The notes: generated by a model not told the origin, from the sequence alone. A DNA stretch of 64,000 bases from Candidatus Gastranaerophilales bacterium (GCA_944323395.1 CALUSI010000001.1:124001-188000), one strand, 5' to 3'. Positions 36,247 to 46,117 are shown, counted from the stretch's first letter. Program-made: numbers and translations.

Positions 36247-38286
36247 TTATTTGAAGCTTAACCACATTGTTTCATATGGTTTTAGCTTTATTATTAATTT
36301 CTTATTTTCAATAATAAAAATCTTTGGTTCTTTGGTTATTAGTTCTTGCATTTTTATTTCGGTATCGGTTTCATTTAAATTAAGATGATTAGTATCTAAT
36401 TCCGCAAAAACTTTTTTATCAGATAAGTTATTTACCATTAAAATTTTATCATATGTTCCTTTTCTTAAATAAGAAAATACTTGTGGTTTATCTGATTTAA
36501 CTTCTATAAAATCACCACGTGAAATTGTATTGTAGTTTTTTCTAACCTCAATTAAACGTTTAACATTTTTATATATTCTGCTATTAAAATTATTATTTCT
36601 ATACATTGCTCGGTAAAATGTATTTCTTTTGATTGCGCCTCTATGGATATCTCTGCTGTCAAAATATGAAAGCATTTCTGAGTTTTTATTTTTCTTTTTA
36701 TCTCTTCTTTCTCTTATTTTTGCCCATCTTTGAGCGTATGAGAAATTATTTTGGCTTCCTATTTCATCTCCGTAATATATAATTGGAATACCTTTTAAAG
36801 ATAAAAGTATTGCAAATGTCATATTAATTCTATCAATGTCATTATCGAGGAAGTTTGCCAATCTTCCGCTTATTCCAAATCCCTTACGGAATTCTGCACC
36901 TTTATCAGCTAAATCTTCATATAACAATTCTCTTGTTTCTTTATTAACCATTTCAAGTGTTAATTCATCGTGGACTCTTAAAAATACTGCCCAGCTTGCA
37001 CTATCCGGAATTTGTGGAGTTTTTTTATGAGTTTTCCAAAAATATGAATTATTTCCTGATACTACAGTTGCCCATATTGCAGGCATATATGGAAAATGAT
37101 ATGCAATTTGAGCTTCATTTGTTCTGATAAGTTCTTTTATTTTGTTATTAATGTTTATTTCCACTTTTCTTTCAGTCCCAAAATATGGGAGTAATTTTTT
37201 TGGTGGTTGGCATGCTTCTACTTGAATAACGCTTCTTGGTGCTGTTTCTTGTAAGAACGTACTTAAAATTTTTATTATCTCGTGAGTTTTGGGCAAGTTT
37301 TCTGCATTTGTTCCTTCTTCTTTAATCAAATAAGGAATTGCATCCATTCTGAATATATCAATACCAAGGTTTGCCCAAAATGCTATAGTTTCAAGGTTGT
37401 AATAAAGTACTTTTGGATTTTCCCAGTTTATATCAAGCTGAAAAGGATAAAATGTATGGTAGAAATAATAATCCTTGCCGTCAATTGTTACTTTCCTATA
37501 ATTAGATTCTGTTATTTCAGGGAAAATAAGTCTTCTTTTGGATATTTTACCGCTGTCGTGTTTATATTCAGCTATGTAGCCTATTTTCTCATCTTTATAT
37601 ACTTTTTTTTCAGGTTCTTTTTCTGATACAACAAAATAATTAAGTTTATCTAAATCTCCATTTTGTGCGTCTTTAAACCATTCGTGCTGTTCAGAAAAAT
37701 GGTTTAATACTAAGTCTGATTTTATTTTGAACCCTTGTCTTTTGGCTTCTGTAATAAATAATATGAATTCTTGCATACCGCCAAGATCTTTTCTAACATC
37801 ACGAGGATTTTTTACATCAAAACCGGCATCACCCATTGGGGAATCTGCAAATGGAAGCATATATATTGTTGTTACGCCTAAATCTCTCAAATATCGAAGC
37901 ATTTTTACTGATTTATAAAAAGTATTTGGGCTCATATCATCATCAACACCAAACTGATCTACATAGAACATGTATATAATTTCATCTTTGTACCAGTCAT
38001 TACTTCTGTTTAAATCTTCTTGTTTTAATTTTTCACTTCTTTTATATCTGGTTTCTTTTATTATCTTCAATATATTTACATATATTTCATCAACTTGTTC
38101 TTCTCCATATACTTTAGCTATAGAAGCTTTGAGTTTTTTCTCAACATCTGCAGATACAATATTTTCTGTTTGAATTGAATCAATAATCTTTGGATTTGTT
38201 ATAAATCCATTGTTAAATGAAAATGCAGGAGCTGTATAATTAAAAAGAACAGATAATACTAGAATAGATATTAGAAGTTTTTTCAT
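36247..38286 (-). CDS. Exported trehalose-synthase-like GH13 enzyme
   Basis: A 679-residue GH13 protein. Residues 1-23 are a Sec signal peptide (hydrophobic core LLISILVLSVLF, AFS before the likely cut). After a helical linker, the catalytic barrel begins near 98 (WYKDEIIYMFYVDQF). DLVLNHFSEQHEWF (191-204), nucleophile D315 in DIFRMDAIPYL, acid/base E357 in QVEACQPP and D440 in RVHDELTLEMV match maltose-trehalose isomerases (TreS, GH13_16), including EGTNAENLP (324-332). Export is unusual for TreS, so it may act on maltose or alpha-glucans outside the cytoplasm. It lies 24 bases after leuA. Confidence 0.82.
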   Translation of the reverse strand: MKKLLISILVLSVLFNYTAPAFSFNNGFITNPKIIDSIQTENIVSADVEKKLKASIAKVYGEEQVDEIYVNILKIIKETRYKRSEKLKQEDLNRSNDWYKDEIIYMFYVDQFGVDDDMSPNTFYKSVKMLRYLRDLGVTTIYMLPFADSPMGDAGFDVKNPRDVRKDLGGMQEFILFITEAKRQGFKIKSDLVLNHFSEQHEWFKDAQNGDLDKLNYFVVSEKEPEKKVYKDEKIGYIAEYKHDSGKISKRRLIFPEITESNYRKVTIDGKDYYFYHTFYPFQLDINWENPKVLYYNLETIAFWANLGIDIFRMDAIPYLIKEEGTNAENLPKTHEIIKILSTFLQETAPRSVIQVEACQPPKKLLPYFGTERKVEININNKIKELIRTNEAQIAYHFPYMPAIWATVVSGNNSYFWKTHKKTPQIPDSASWAVFLRVHDELTLEMVNKETRELLYEDLADKGAEFRKGFGISGRLANFLDNDIDRINMTFAILLSLKGIPIIYYGDEIGSQNNFSYAQRWAKIRERRDKKKNKNSEMLSYFDSRDIHRGAIKRNTFYRAMYRNNNFNSRIYKNVKRLIEVRKNYNTISRGDFIEVKSDKPQVFSYLRKGTYDKILMVNNLSDKKVFAELDTNHLNLNETDTEIKMQELITKEPKIFIIENKKLIIKLKPYETMWLSFK

Positions 38287-38310
38287 TATATATACCTTCC
38301 TATTTAATAT

Positions 38311-39825
38311 TTATTTCATATTTTCCATAATATTTAAGCCGTTAAATATAGCTTTTAAGTTTGCCATAACTGTACTTTCATCACATCCTCTTGATATTAT
38401 GGTTTGCCCATTTGGTGCTTTAAAGTGCATAATAGTCATAGCAGATGCATCAGAACCCATATTTAATGCTTTTTGTTCATAGTTTAAAAATTCACAATCA
38501 AATCCTGCTTTTTGAATAGCTTTAATACAAGCATCGACAGGTCCGTTACCATAAACTTCAACATTATATTCTTTATCATTGTATTTAAAGTGTAACAGAG
38601 CATTTTCTGTTTCAGTTTTATCAAGACTGCATAATTTGAATGCTCCTTTGACATTAAGAACATTATTATAATAAATATCAATAACGTTTCTTGTTGAAAG
38701 TTCACCGATTTTTTCTGCTTCTGCTTTTGCAACAGGTGCTATTCTTTGAGCTTCTGATATTGTTATCGGGTATCCTGCATCTGTTATTATTTCGAATATT
38801 GCAGTTTTACCTGATTGAGAAGTGAATCCTAATTTTTCATCATCTTTTCTTCCTATTAAAGATGGATGAATAGGTCTATATGCGCCTTTTTGCATATCTT
38901 TTGTTTTTATAGCACCGTCTTGATGAATTCCGCTTCTGTGTGCAAGAGCTTCAGGTCCTATTAATGCTGCTTTTTCGTATATTTTTACATTTGACATATC
39001 AGATACTATCAATGCTGTTTCATATATTTTATCAAGATTTAAAGGAACATTAACGCCTGAATTATGTAAAGCTATAGCTACTTCATATAAATTTGTATTA
39101 CCTGCACGTTCTCCTAAACCGTTTAATGCACATTCAAGTTGGATTGCACCTGCAAAATAACTTTCAACTGTTGTAGCTGTCGCCATTCCTAAATCATTAT
39201 GATTATGAACAGCTATTATAATATCTTTAGGCAGTGCATTATAAACTTTTTCTACCAAATCGACAAATTTCTTAGGTCTGACTCTTTCAACTGTGTTTGG
39301 TAAATTGATTACATTAGCACCGGCTTTTACAACTTCTTTTAATGTATCTATTACAAAATCAATATTTTCATGGCAGTCTCCAAAATGTTCTACGGAAAAT
39401 TGAACTTCACCTTTTTTACCCATTATTTTTCTTGCAAAAGCTACACCTTCAATTGCTTGTTTCCTTACTTCTTGTGGCGATTTATTAAGTACATATTCCA
39501 TATTAAAAGGACTCATTGCAATAAATGTATGTACTCTTTGTTTCTCTGCTGCTTTGATTGAGTCAGCAGCTTTTATAATGTCATTTTCAACACATCTTGC
39601 AAGGGCGGAAATAACTACATTATCAGGTGCTATTTGAGCTAATTTTGAACAAGCTTCAAAATCCATTTCTGAAGCTGCTGCAAAACCCACCTCTACACCT
39701 TGTATTCCAAGTTCTACCAAATGATTAAAAATTATTTCTTTTTCATTTGTATTCCAAGGTTTTTTAAGAGATTGATTACCGTCTCTTAAAGTAATATCAT
39801 AAAAAAACGGTACTCTTTTCTCCAT
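38311..39825 (-). CDS. leuA: 2-isopropylmalate synthase
   Basis: A 504-residue enzyme condensing acetyl-CoA with 2-oxoisovalerate, the first committed leucine step. The TIM barrel opens DITLRDGNQ (10-18), includes the metal-binding HNHNDLGMATA (about 203-213) and GLGERAGN, and then RSGIHQDGA in the linker. The C-terminal 120 residues match the leucine-binding regulatory domain. Homocitrate- or citramalate-type activity cannot be excluded, because ASEMDFEA replaces the more usual residues near the substrate pocket. Co-oriented with the GH13 gene 24 bases downstream. Confidence 0.9.
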   Translation of the reverse strand: MEKRVPFFYDITLRDGNQSLKKPWNTNEKEIIFNHLVELGIQGVEVGFAAASEMDFEACSKLAQIAPDNVVISALARCVENDIIKAADSIKAAEKQRVHTFIAMSPFNMEYVLNKSPQEVRKQAIEGVAFARKIMGKKGEVQFSVEHFGDCHENIDFVIDTLKEVVKAGANVINLPNTVERVRPKKFVDLVEKVYNALPKDIIIAVHNHNDLGMATATTVESYFAGAIQLECALNGLGERAGNTNLYEVAIALHNSGVNVPLNLDKIYETALIVSDMSNVKIYEKAALIGPEALAHRSGIHQDGAIKTKDMQKGAYRPIHPSLIGRKDDEKLGFTSQSGKTAIFEIITDAGYPITISEAQRIAPVAKAEAEKIGELSTRNVIDIYYNNVLNVKGAFKLCSLDKTETENALLHFKYNDKEYNVEVYGNGPVDACIKAIQKAGFDCEFLNYEQKALNMGSDASAMTIMHFKAPNGQTIISRGCDESTVMANLKAIFNGLNIMENMK

Positions 39826-39938
39826 TAATAATCTCCTTTTAATAATTTATAGAACAAATATTTTCGTTTTATTCAGCTACAATGTAATTTACTATAAGAG
39901 AATTTTAAAATAAATATTTATTAAAGAAAAGTTTACAG

Positions 39939-40928
39939 CTATAATTCTATTTGTTCAATTAATTTAGGTACTAATAAATCCCAAGCTTTTTCTGATGGAT
40001 GATAATTATCTTCACAAGTATCTTCTGATGCATACTTATATTTTCTTCCTATTAAGTCTGAAGAATTTATTATTATAATTCCTTGCTTTTTTAAATTTTC
40101 CCATATCTTTTCGTTTTCGTATTCTTCTGCTAAATCTTCTTCTGTTTCATATCTTAATATTATAAATTTTATATTAGGATATTTTTTCTTTAGTATTTTA
40201 AAACTTTCTGTAAATATGTAATATGCCAATAAATTATTTTGTTCTTTTATATTTGGTTCAAAATCATTTCTTTTTGTATCTATTTGATAGTATATACTTT
40301 TAACCAAAAAAGATTTCAAAAATAAATTAAGCGGAATATATCTTTTTTTAATCTTGTTATTCTTTAATTCGTATTGTAGATTTATGCCATTTGCCATCAT
40401 TGGACTTGGAAATATATATTTTTGTAAACGTCCAAAATGGTCAGGAATAATTGTATATATTGCATATTTTGGTTCTTCTTTTATTAAGTTATAAAAATTA
40501 TTATTTTGCAGAAGTGATAACATATGTTGAATACCGGATGCACAAATTCCAAAGTTATATACATTTATATTTAATTTTTTTGCTAATTTATTACTTAATG
40601 TTTCTTCGTCAGATAATTGTGCCCCAAACGTATATGAACAACCGAAAAAAATAATTGATTTATTATTATAATTTTTGTTGTAAATATTATTTCTAAAATA
40701 ATTGAAATTATTTTTATTTATTTTTTGAAATATATAACTTTGTGGCGAATAATTACTTTTATAATTATCAATATAAGAGATAGGAGGATATAATTTTAAA
40801 CTTTCAGAGTCTAAATTTTTAATGTAATCCTGTTTAAATTTTAAATAAATAGAATAATCAGCTATAAATATAATTATTACTAGTAATATAATATTTAATA
40901 TTATAATTTTTATTATGTTTTTTTTCAT
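39939..40928 (-). CDS. Membrane-anchored SGNH-hydrolase-like protein (paralogue 2)
   Basis: A 329-residue member of the local SGNH family. Anchor at about 5-24; block I FFGCSYTFG with S98; ASGIQHMLSLLQ as block II; IPDHFGRLQ at block III; and EDNYHPSEKAWDLLVPKLIE at the end with the D-x-x-H pair. The C-terminal 25 residues are nearly the same as in the paralogues at 46118-48966, and the DNA is also similar there, so duplication is fairly recent or homogenised. It stands alone, diverging from purB. Acyl-ester hydrolysis or transfer on a surface glycan is inferred from the fold and anchor only. Confidence 0.8.
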   Translation of the reverse strand: MKKNIIKIIILNIILLVIIIFIADYSIYLKFKQDYIKNLDSESLKLYPPISYIDNYKSNYSPQSYIFQKINKNNFNYFRNNIYNKNYNNKSIIFFGCSYTFGAQLSDEETLSNKLAKKLNINVYNFGICASGIQHMLSLLQNNNFYNLIKEEPKYAIYTIIPDHFGRLQKYIFPSPMMANGINLQYELKNNKIKKRYIPLNLFLKSFLVKSIYYQIDTKRNDFEPNIKEQNNLLAYYIFTESFKILKKKYPNIKFIILRYETEEDLAEEYENEKIWENLKKQGIIIINSSDLIGRKYKYASEDTCEDNYHPSEKAWDLLVPKLIEQIEL

Positions 40929-41022
40929 TGTTCTTTTTAATATTCGTTATTTTATATAATATTTAGATTTTATCTTAAATAATATTTATTATAATATATT
41001 TAAAGTGTAAAAGGATATAATT

Positions 41023-42315
41023 ATGATTGAAAGATATTCTAGAGAAGAAATGAGTAAAATTTGGGAGCTTGATTCTAAGTTCAAGTATTATCTTGATGTC
41101 GAGCTTGCTGTATGCAGAGCTTATAATAAACTCGGTCAAATATCTCAAGTGGTTTTAGATGATATTATTTCAAAAGCTTCTTTTTCAGTTGATAGGATTG
41201 ATGAAATAGAAAAAGAAGTTCATCATGATTTAATTGCTTTTTTAACAAATGTAAATGAAAATGTAGGAGAAAATTCCCGTTATATTCATATGGGAATGAC
41301 CAGTAGTGATGTTATTGATACTGCATTAGCGCTTCAAATGCAAGATGCAGGTAAGATTATTCTTAAAGATTTAGATAATTTAATAGCAGCAATAAAAGAA
41401 AAAGCGAAAGAACATAAAACAACTATATGTATAGGTCGTTCTCACGGTGTGCATGCTGAACCGATGACTTTTGGTGTTAAATTATGCGGTTGGATAGATT
41501 TATTTGAACGTAATAAAAGAAATTTTGAAAAGGCATTGGAAGAATCAAAGGTTGGCCAAATTTCAGGACCTGTCGGAACATACAGTAATATTTCTCCTGA
41601 AATTGAAAAAATAGCTTGTGAATTTTTAAATTTAAAGCCTGCTAAATTTTCAACTCAAGTAATAGCAAGAGATATCCACGCACAATATCATCAAGCTTTA
41701 GCTTTAATTGCTTCGGTTATTGAACAAGTTGCTGTTGAACTTAGACATCTTCAAAGAACGGAAGTTTTAGAAGTTGAAGAGGGCTTTTCTAAAGGACAAA
41801 AAGGTTCATCAGCTATGCCTCATAAGAAAAATCCGATATCAGGAGAAAATCTTTCGGGTCTGGCAAGAGTTGTTCGTTCAAATTCTGTTGCAGCTATGGA
41901 AAATATTCCTTTATGGCATGAAAGAGATATTTCTCACAGCAGTGTTGAAAGAATTATTTTCCCCGATTCAACCATTTTAATCGATTATATGTTATCACGT
42001 CTTGAAAGAACTGTTAAAAATCTTGTTGTACATAATGATAATATGCTTAAAAATACTAAGCTTTTTGGCGGTATAGTTTTTTCTCAAAAAGTATTATTAA
42101 AGTTATGTTCCAAAGGTTTGCTTAGAGAAGATGCGTATAAAATAGTTCAAAGAAATGCTTTAGATGCCTTTAATAATAATGGCAGTTTTATTGATAATCT
42201 TATGAATGATAAAGATGTACTTGATAAACTAAATAAAGAAGAAATTGAAAGTTGTTTTGATATTAATGATTATCTTCATAATATTGATGAAATTTATAGA
42301 AGATTTGGAATATAA
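41023..42315 (+). CDS. purB: Adenylosuccinate lyase
   Basis: A 430-residue fumarase/aspartase-superfamily enzyme acting twice in purine synthesis. The N-terminal MIERYSREEMSKIWEL, the HMGMTSSDVIDTALALQ loop, GRSHGVHAEP and the signature loop GSSAMPHKKNPISGEN (about 263-278) with catalytic serine are present. Full length. It converges on the DUF2997 gene 11 bases away and diverges from an SGNH paralogue. No other purine gene is nearby. Confidence 0.97.
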   Translation: MIERYSREEMSKIWELDSKFKYYLDVELAVCRAYNKLGQISQVVLDDIISKASFSVDRIDEIEKEVHHDLIAFLTNVNENVGENSRYIHMGMTSSDVIDTALALQMQDAGKIILKDLDNLIAAIKEKAKEHKTTICIGRSHGVHAEPMTFGVKLCGWIDLFERNKRNFEKALEESKVGQISGPVGTYSNISPEIEKIACEFLNLKPAKFSTQVIARDIHAQYHQALALIASVIEQVAVELRHLQRTEVLEVEEGFSKGQKGSSAMPHKKNPISGENLSGLARVVRSNSVAAMENIPLWHERDISHSSVERIIFPDSTILIDYMLSRLERTVKNLVVHNDNMLKNTKLFGGIVFSQKVLLKLCSKGLLREDAYKIVQRNALDAFNNNGSFIDNLMNDKDVLDKLNKEEIESCFDINDYLHNIDEIYRRFGI

Positions 42316-42326
42316 AATAAAATTTT

Positions 42327-42539
42327 TTAATAATCAGTTCGAATATTATAATTTTCTAAATCTATATCTTCTTCTTGTTCATAATATTCTTCTGTGAACT
42401 TTTGTTCTGTAATTTTTATATCTGCAATACTTTCCATCAAAGGAATATATTCAAGGCATTTTTGTCCTTTTATTCCTATAGTTTCCATTTGAATTTCACC
42501 ATTAGGCATAAGTTTTATTTTTAGTTGCTTTTTTGTCAT
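42327..42539 (-). CDS. DUF2997 family small protein
   Basis: A 70-residue protein. The N-terminal 45 residues (KQLKIKLMPNGEIQMETIGIKGQKC...) fit DUF2997, a short beta-rich family usually found beside DUF1257 genes. The acidic tail (EEYYEQEEDIDLENY) is extra. Last gene of the eight-gene minus-strand operon, 2 bases after the DUF1257 gene. Its function is unknown. Partnership with DUF1257 (Ycf35) and the Ycf46-type ATPase is the only clue. Confidence 0.8.
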   Translation of the reverse strand: MTKKQLKIKLMPNGEIQMETIGIKGQKCLEYIPLMESIADIKITEQKFTEEYYEQEEDIDLENYNIRTDY

Positions 42540-42541
42540 TC

Positions 42542-43009
42542 TTACTCCAGATTAACAGTTAAAACTATAGTATTATCTTCAAAAACTTCTTCATCTTCTA
42601 CTTCAAGATTTTGTTCTTTTAAACGTTCTTTTATCTTGTTATATGAAGCTTCTTGTGTGTTTATTGTGTATTGTGAACTTATATTGTTTATAAATTCTTT
42701 TATGTTTTTTTGTTCACAGCAGGATATTTTTAATTTATAAGGTTTTTCTTCGTCAGTTTTATAAAATTCAAGATAAAAATCTTCATAATTACAAAGTATT
42801 GTATTATCTTTTTCTACTATATTTTGTACTCCATGTTCAATAAGAGTTTTTAAAAGAATTGTTTTATCCATAATTATTGTATTAAAATCAAATTCTTTGA
42901 AATTTTGATTATTGGCTTCGCTATATTTATGGTATCTTATTGTTCCTGTAAGTTCAGGAACAATTTCAGATAATAATAAAATAGGAATTGATGTTACGGT
43001 AATAGACAT
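42542..43009 (-). CDS. DUF1257 family protein (Ycf35-like)
   Basis: A 155-residue protein. The start MSITVTSIPI, the central KDNTILCNYEDFYLEFYK segment and the C-terminal QYTINTQEASYNKIKERLKE (about 113-132) match DUF1257, the family of plastid/cyanobacterial Ycf35. It lies 9 bases after the ATPase gene and 2 bases before the DUF2997 gene. No catalytic motif is visible; it probably functions as a partner or substrate of the ATPase, which is an inference from conserved neighbourhood. Confidence 0.82.
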   Translation of the reverse strand: MSITVTSIPILLLSEIVPELTGTIRYHKYSEANNQNFKEFDFNTIIMDKTILLKTLIEHGVQNIVEKDNTILCNYEDFYLEFYKTDEEKPYKLKISCCEQKNIKEFINNISSQYTINTQEASYNKIKERLKEQNLEVEDEEVFEDNTIVLTVNLE

Positions 43010-43018
43010 ATTAACCCT

Positions 43019-44641
43019 CTATATATCAAGTCTTCTTCCGCCTCTTGCTGTTGTTATATCTTCTTCTTCTTGAACAATATTTTTATAGTTTTCAATATTT
43101 TCCTTAGACGAAGCGCATACTGCTCTTACGTTTGCCCATTCTCTTATTGCAAGGATTTGTTCTTTTTGTGTTGTAGATAATGGTACTGTATTGGTAATTG
43201 CCTTTTCAAAATCATTAGTTTCTAATGCTCTGTTTTCAAAGAAAGCATCACATAATGCAGAAATAACAACTTGTTCAATTTCTGAACCTATGAAACCTTC
43301 TGTTTTTTGGGCTAATAGATTAATAAATTTCTCATCGTCAGGTTTTATATTTCCGCAAACTTCGGCATCTTTTAATCTTTTGCTTAAGTGGACTTTGAAT
43401 ATTTCTTTACGCTCATTTAAAGTTGGTAAATCTACAAAGAATATTTCATCAAAACGACCTTTTCTTAAAAGTTCTGGCGGTAATTTACTTATATCATTTG
43501 CTGTTGCAATAACAAATACAGGTGCGGTTTTTTCCTGCATCCAAGTCAAGAATGTTCCGAAAATTCTTGAAGAAACACCACTATCATTACTTGAACCAAC
43601 CCCATTTAATCCTTTTTCAATTTCATCTACCCATAAAATTGAAGGTGCTACTGCTTCAACCGTAGCTATTGCTTTTCTCATATTTTCTTCTGAACTTCCA
43701 ACTAAACCGCTAAAGATTTTACCCAAATCAAGTCTTAGAAGAGGAAGCTGCCAAATTGTACTCATTGCTTTTGCTGTTAAACTTTTTCCGCAGCCCGGGA
43801 TCCCTGTTACAAGAACACCTTTTGGGGCTGGCAAGCAATATTTTTTAGCTTTCTCTGACCAAGAATTATTTCTTTTTAATAACCATTTTTTTAAATTATC
43901 CAATCCGCCTATATCATTTATTCCCATGTCGCTTTGAACATATTCAAGTAGCCCTGTTTTTCTTATGACTTGCATTTTTTCTTCAAGTATTACTTGAATA
44001 TCACTTTTGCTTAATGTTCCATCCTGAACCATTGCCAAGGCAAAAGCATTTTCTGCTTCTTGCATTGTTAAACCTAATGCTGCTTTGCATAATTTATCTT
44101 TATCTTCATCTGTTAATTCATCAGTATCTATACGTCTGTTAACAGATAACATTCTGTTAAGTTTTTCTTTTATATCTTCCAGTTTTGGCAATGGGAAATC
44201 ATATATTACGATATCCTTTTGAAGAGTGTCCGGAATAACTAAATCTGGAGATATAAAGATTATATTTTTTCTTGCTTTGCTTGTTTTTAATATTGGAATT
44301 AAATCTCTTAACGCACGTACAATAGTTGAATCTGCACTTTTATGTTTTATACCGAAAAATACATGAAAATCATATAAAATAAATACTGCATCTTTGTCAT
44401 ATTTTTCTATATATTCAATTAATTTGTTTGGATTTGTTGTATTTAAAATTGTATCATTTCCGATTTTTAAACCTGTGGCTTGTGTCCATATAAATACTTC
44501 TCTTGTATATTTAATTTGTGTTTTATTTGTGACGATGGATTTTATATATTTTGTTGCTCTTTCTTCTTCATATGTAGCTATGTATATAAAAGGGAATCTT
44601 GCTTTTAAAAGATGTGAAAGTTTTTTAGAGTTATTTTCCAT
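43019..44641 (-). CDS. Ycf46-type AAA+ ATPase
   Basis: A 540-residue ATPase. The N-terminal half (1-240) looks like a degenerate P-loop domain (FIYIATYEEERATKYI, DAVFILYDFHVFF), as in cyanobacterial Ycf46. The C-terminal AAA domain is complete: Walker A GIPGCGKS (280-287), Walker B ILWVDE (335-340), sensor 1 FVIATAND, and arginine-finger region LLRKGRFDEIFFVDLP. Literature on cyanobacterial Ycf46 links it to photosynthesis and carbon uptake, roles not possible here if the host is non-photosynthetic. It sits between a radical-SAM gene and DUF1257/DUF2997. An RBS lies in the 60-base gap upstream. Confidence 0.9.
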   Translation of the reverse strand: MENNSKKLSHLLKARFPFIYIATYEEERATKYIKSIVTNKTQIKYTREVFIWTQATGLKIGNDTILNTTNPNKLIEYIEKYDKDAVFILYDFHVFFGIKHKSADSTIVRALRDLIPILKTSKARKNIIFISPDLVIPDTLQKDIVIYDFPLPKLEDIKEKLNRMLSVNRRIDTDELTDEDKDKLCKAALGLTMQEAENAFALAMVQDGTLSKSDIQVILEEKMQVIRKTGLLEYVQSDMGINDIGGLDNLKKWLLKRNNSWSEKAKKYCLPAPKGVLVTGIPGCGKSLTAKAMSTIWQLPLLRLDLGKIFSGLVGSSEENMRKAIATVEAVAPSILWVDEIEKGLNGVGSSNDSGVSSRIFGTFLTWMQEKTAPVFVIATANDISKLPPELLRKGRFDEIFFVDLPTLNERKEIFKVHLSKRLKDAEVCGNIKPDDEKFINLLAQKTEGFIGSEIEQVVISALCDAFFENRALETNDFEKAITNTVPLSTTQKEQILAIREWANVRAVCASSKENIENYKNIVQEEEDITTARGGRRLDI

Positions 44642-44701
44642 TATTTTTTGCCTCTTTAATTTTTTTTCAATACTATCATATTTATCGGTTTCTTTCCAGT
44701 T

Positions 44702-45286
44702 TTAGTGAATGTTAAACATATCTAATTTATTTGTGATTTTTTCAAAATCACCCATTCCATTGATAAAAATTATTCCGTTTTTATCAATATTAATTTCTAT
44801 TTTATTTTTGTATTTGTTTATTATGTTTTTATCAAATCTGTCAGTAAGAAAATGATAATTTTGATTTTTCGAACCGACCCAAGGTCTTGAGTAATCTTTT
44901 TCTTCTTCTATATATTCCCCATCAATTAATAAATCAATGTTTTTTAATATATTAGTATGTGTATTTTTTAAATTCTCTAAACTGTTGCCCGTAAAACAAA
45001 CAACAGAAAGACCTGCTTCTTTTACTTTTGTGCATAAAAATTCAAGTGCTTCTGCTTGCTCAAAGGGTTCACCACCAAGAAAAGTTACTCCGTCTATATT
45101 TTTAGTGTCCAATATGTCTTTTAATATATCTTCTGCTTCATATTCCGTTCCGCTATTAAAATCCCAAGTCGCTTTTGCCCAGCAATTTTTGCAATGTCTT
45201 GAACAACCTTGAAACCATATACAATATCTTGTTTGTGGACCTTCTACTTTTGTATTCTTAATAATTTTATGTATACGAACTTTCAT
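44702..45286 (-). CDS. Radical-SAM activase-like protein (NrdG/PflA type)
   Basis: A 194-residue protein with C28-x3-C32-x2-C35 (FQGCSRHCKNCW) for a [4Fe-4S] cluster and GGEPFEQ (about 71-77) for S-adenosylmethionine, matching the small 4Fe-4S single-cluster activases. Normally these generate a glycyl radical on ribonucleotide reductase or pyruvate formate-lyase, but no such target gene is adjacent. Genes of this type occur beside Ycf46/DUF1257/DUF2997 genes elsewhere as I recall, so it probably serves the ATPase module. It lies 3 bases after the HhH gene. Confidence 0.87.
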   Translation of the reverse strand: MKVRIHKIIKNTKVEGPQTRYCIWFQGCSRHCKNCWAKATWDFNSGTEYEAEDILKDILDTKNIDGVTFLGGEPFEQAEALEFLCTKVKEAGLSVVCFTGNSLENLKNTHTNILKNIDLLIDGEYIEEEKDYSRPWVGSKNQNYHFLTDRFDKNIINKYKNKIEINIDKNGIIFINGMGDFEKITNKLDMFNIH

Positions 45287-45289
45287 TTA

Positions 45290-46111
45290 TTATATATCTA
45301 TAATTCTTTCGTTATCTTCATTCTGATTGTCTTTATGAGTTATATTGTATTCTTCTGTTGTTGATTCTTTTATTTTTCTTCCATAATCTGGCAAGTATGA
45401 ATCCACATACAAATAATTTCTTAATTGCTGTTGAAGATGACTATTAATATTCATTTCCTCAAAAAATTCATCAAGGGATCCAAATCCGTTATGTTTTTCT
45501 CTATATCTTATGATATTTTTTGCCTGGATAATACTTAACCCCGGTAAATCCGTTAATTCTTTTTCTGTTGCTTGATTAAGATTAAGCATTTCAGAATAAT
45601 ATTTAGGTATATTTATGTTTTCTATCTTTTTTTCATTCTCAGGATTGATTTCTTCAATTTCAAATTGTGATTTAAATGTAGATATGATTCCATCGTACAT
45701 TGTTTTTTCATTGAATAAAGCACTTATGCTGTCAAAAGTTTCTTCAAATGTATTATCTATATAGTTAAGTTCATAAGAATCTTGTTTTAGCCATTCAACT
45801 GTAGCAATTCTTTTTTTTATGGATTTATCATAGCATTTTATGATTTTATTCTTTGTATCATATATAAGGGTTACATAGTCATTTTTTAATTTATAGAAGT
45901 TTTTACCTTTTGTTAAATATTTCCTGCATTGTTTGAATGCGCTTCGTCTTCTTAGTGATAGTCTTACAAAATCAGATAATCTTGTTCTGTTTGTATTATC
46001 CGAATAGTTATTGTCATTAAATATCCCGATTTTTTTTATTGGGTTCATTAAATATAATAATAAGTATAAAATTAGAAATAAAATTCTGTACATAATAATG
46101 TTATTATACAC
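45290..46111 (-). CDS. ComEA-like helix-hairpin-helix protein with N-terminal anchor
   Basis: A 273-residue protein. Residues 8-24 form a membrane anchor (YRILFLILYLLLYLMNP). Residues 30-170 are basic and unrecognised. Residues about 175-222 form a ComEA-type double helix-hairpin-helix (NLNQATEKELTDLPGLS, then IIRYREKHNGFGSLDEF). A charged tail follows. ComEA binds incoming DNA at the cell surface; here the larger middle domain suggests a different or additional job. It is embedded in the operon between SGNH paralogue 3 (6 bases) and the radical-SAM gene (3 bases). Confidence 0.8.
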   Translation of the reverse strand: MYNNIIMYRILFLILYLLLYLMNPIKKIGIFNDNNYSDNTNRTRLSDFVRLSLRRRSAFKQCRKYLTKGKNFYKLKNDYVTLIYDTKNKIIKCYDKSIKKRIATVEWLKQDSYELNYIDNTFEETFDSISALFNEKTMYDGIISTFKSQFEIEEINPENEKKIENINIPKYYSEMLNLNQATEKELTDLPGLSIIQAKNIIRYREKHNGFGSLDEFFEEMNINSHLQQQLRNYLYVDSYLPDYGRKIKESTTEEYNITHKDNQNEDNERIIDI

Positions 46112-46117
46112 AGTTTT

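Noticed and set aside
43191-43937. 248-codon plus-strand open frame inside the AAA ATPase gene
   Set aside because: Fully antisense to conserved Walker and sensor motifs; a by-product of low GC and codon bias.
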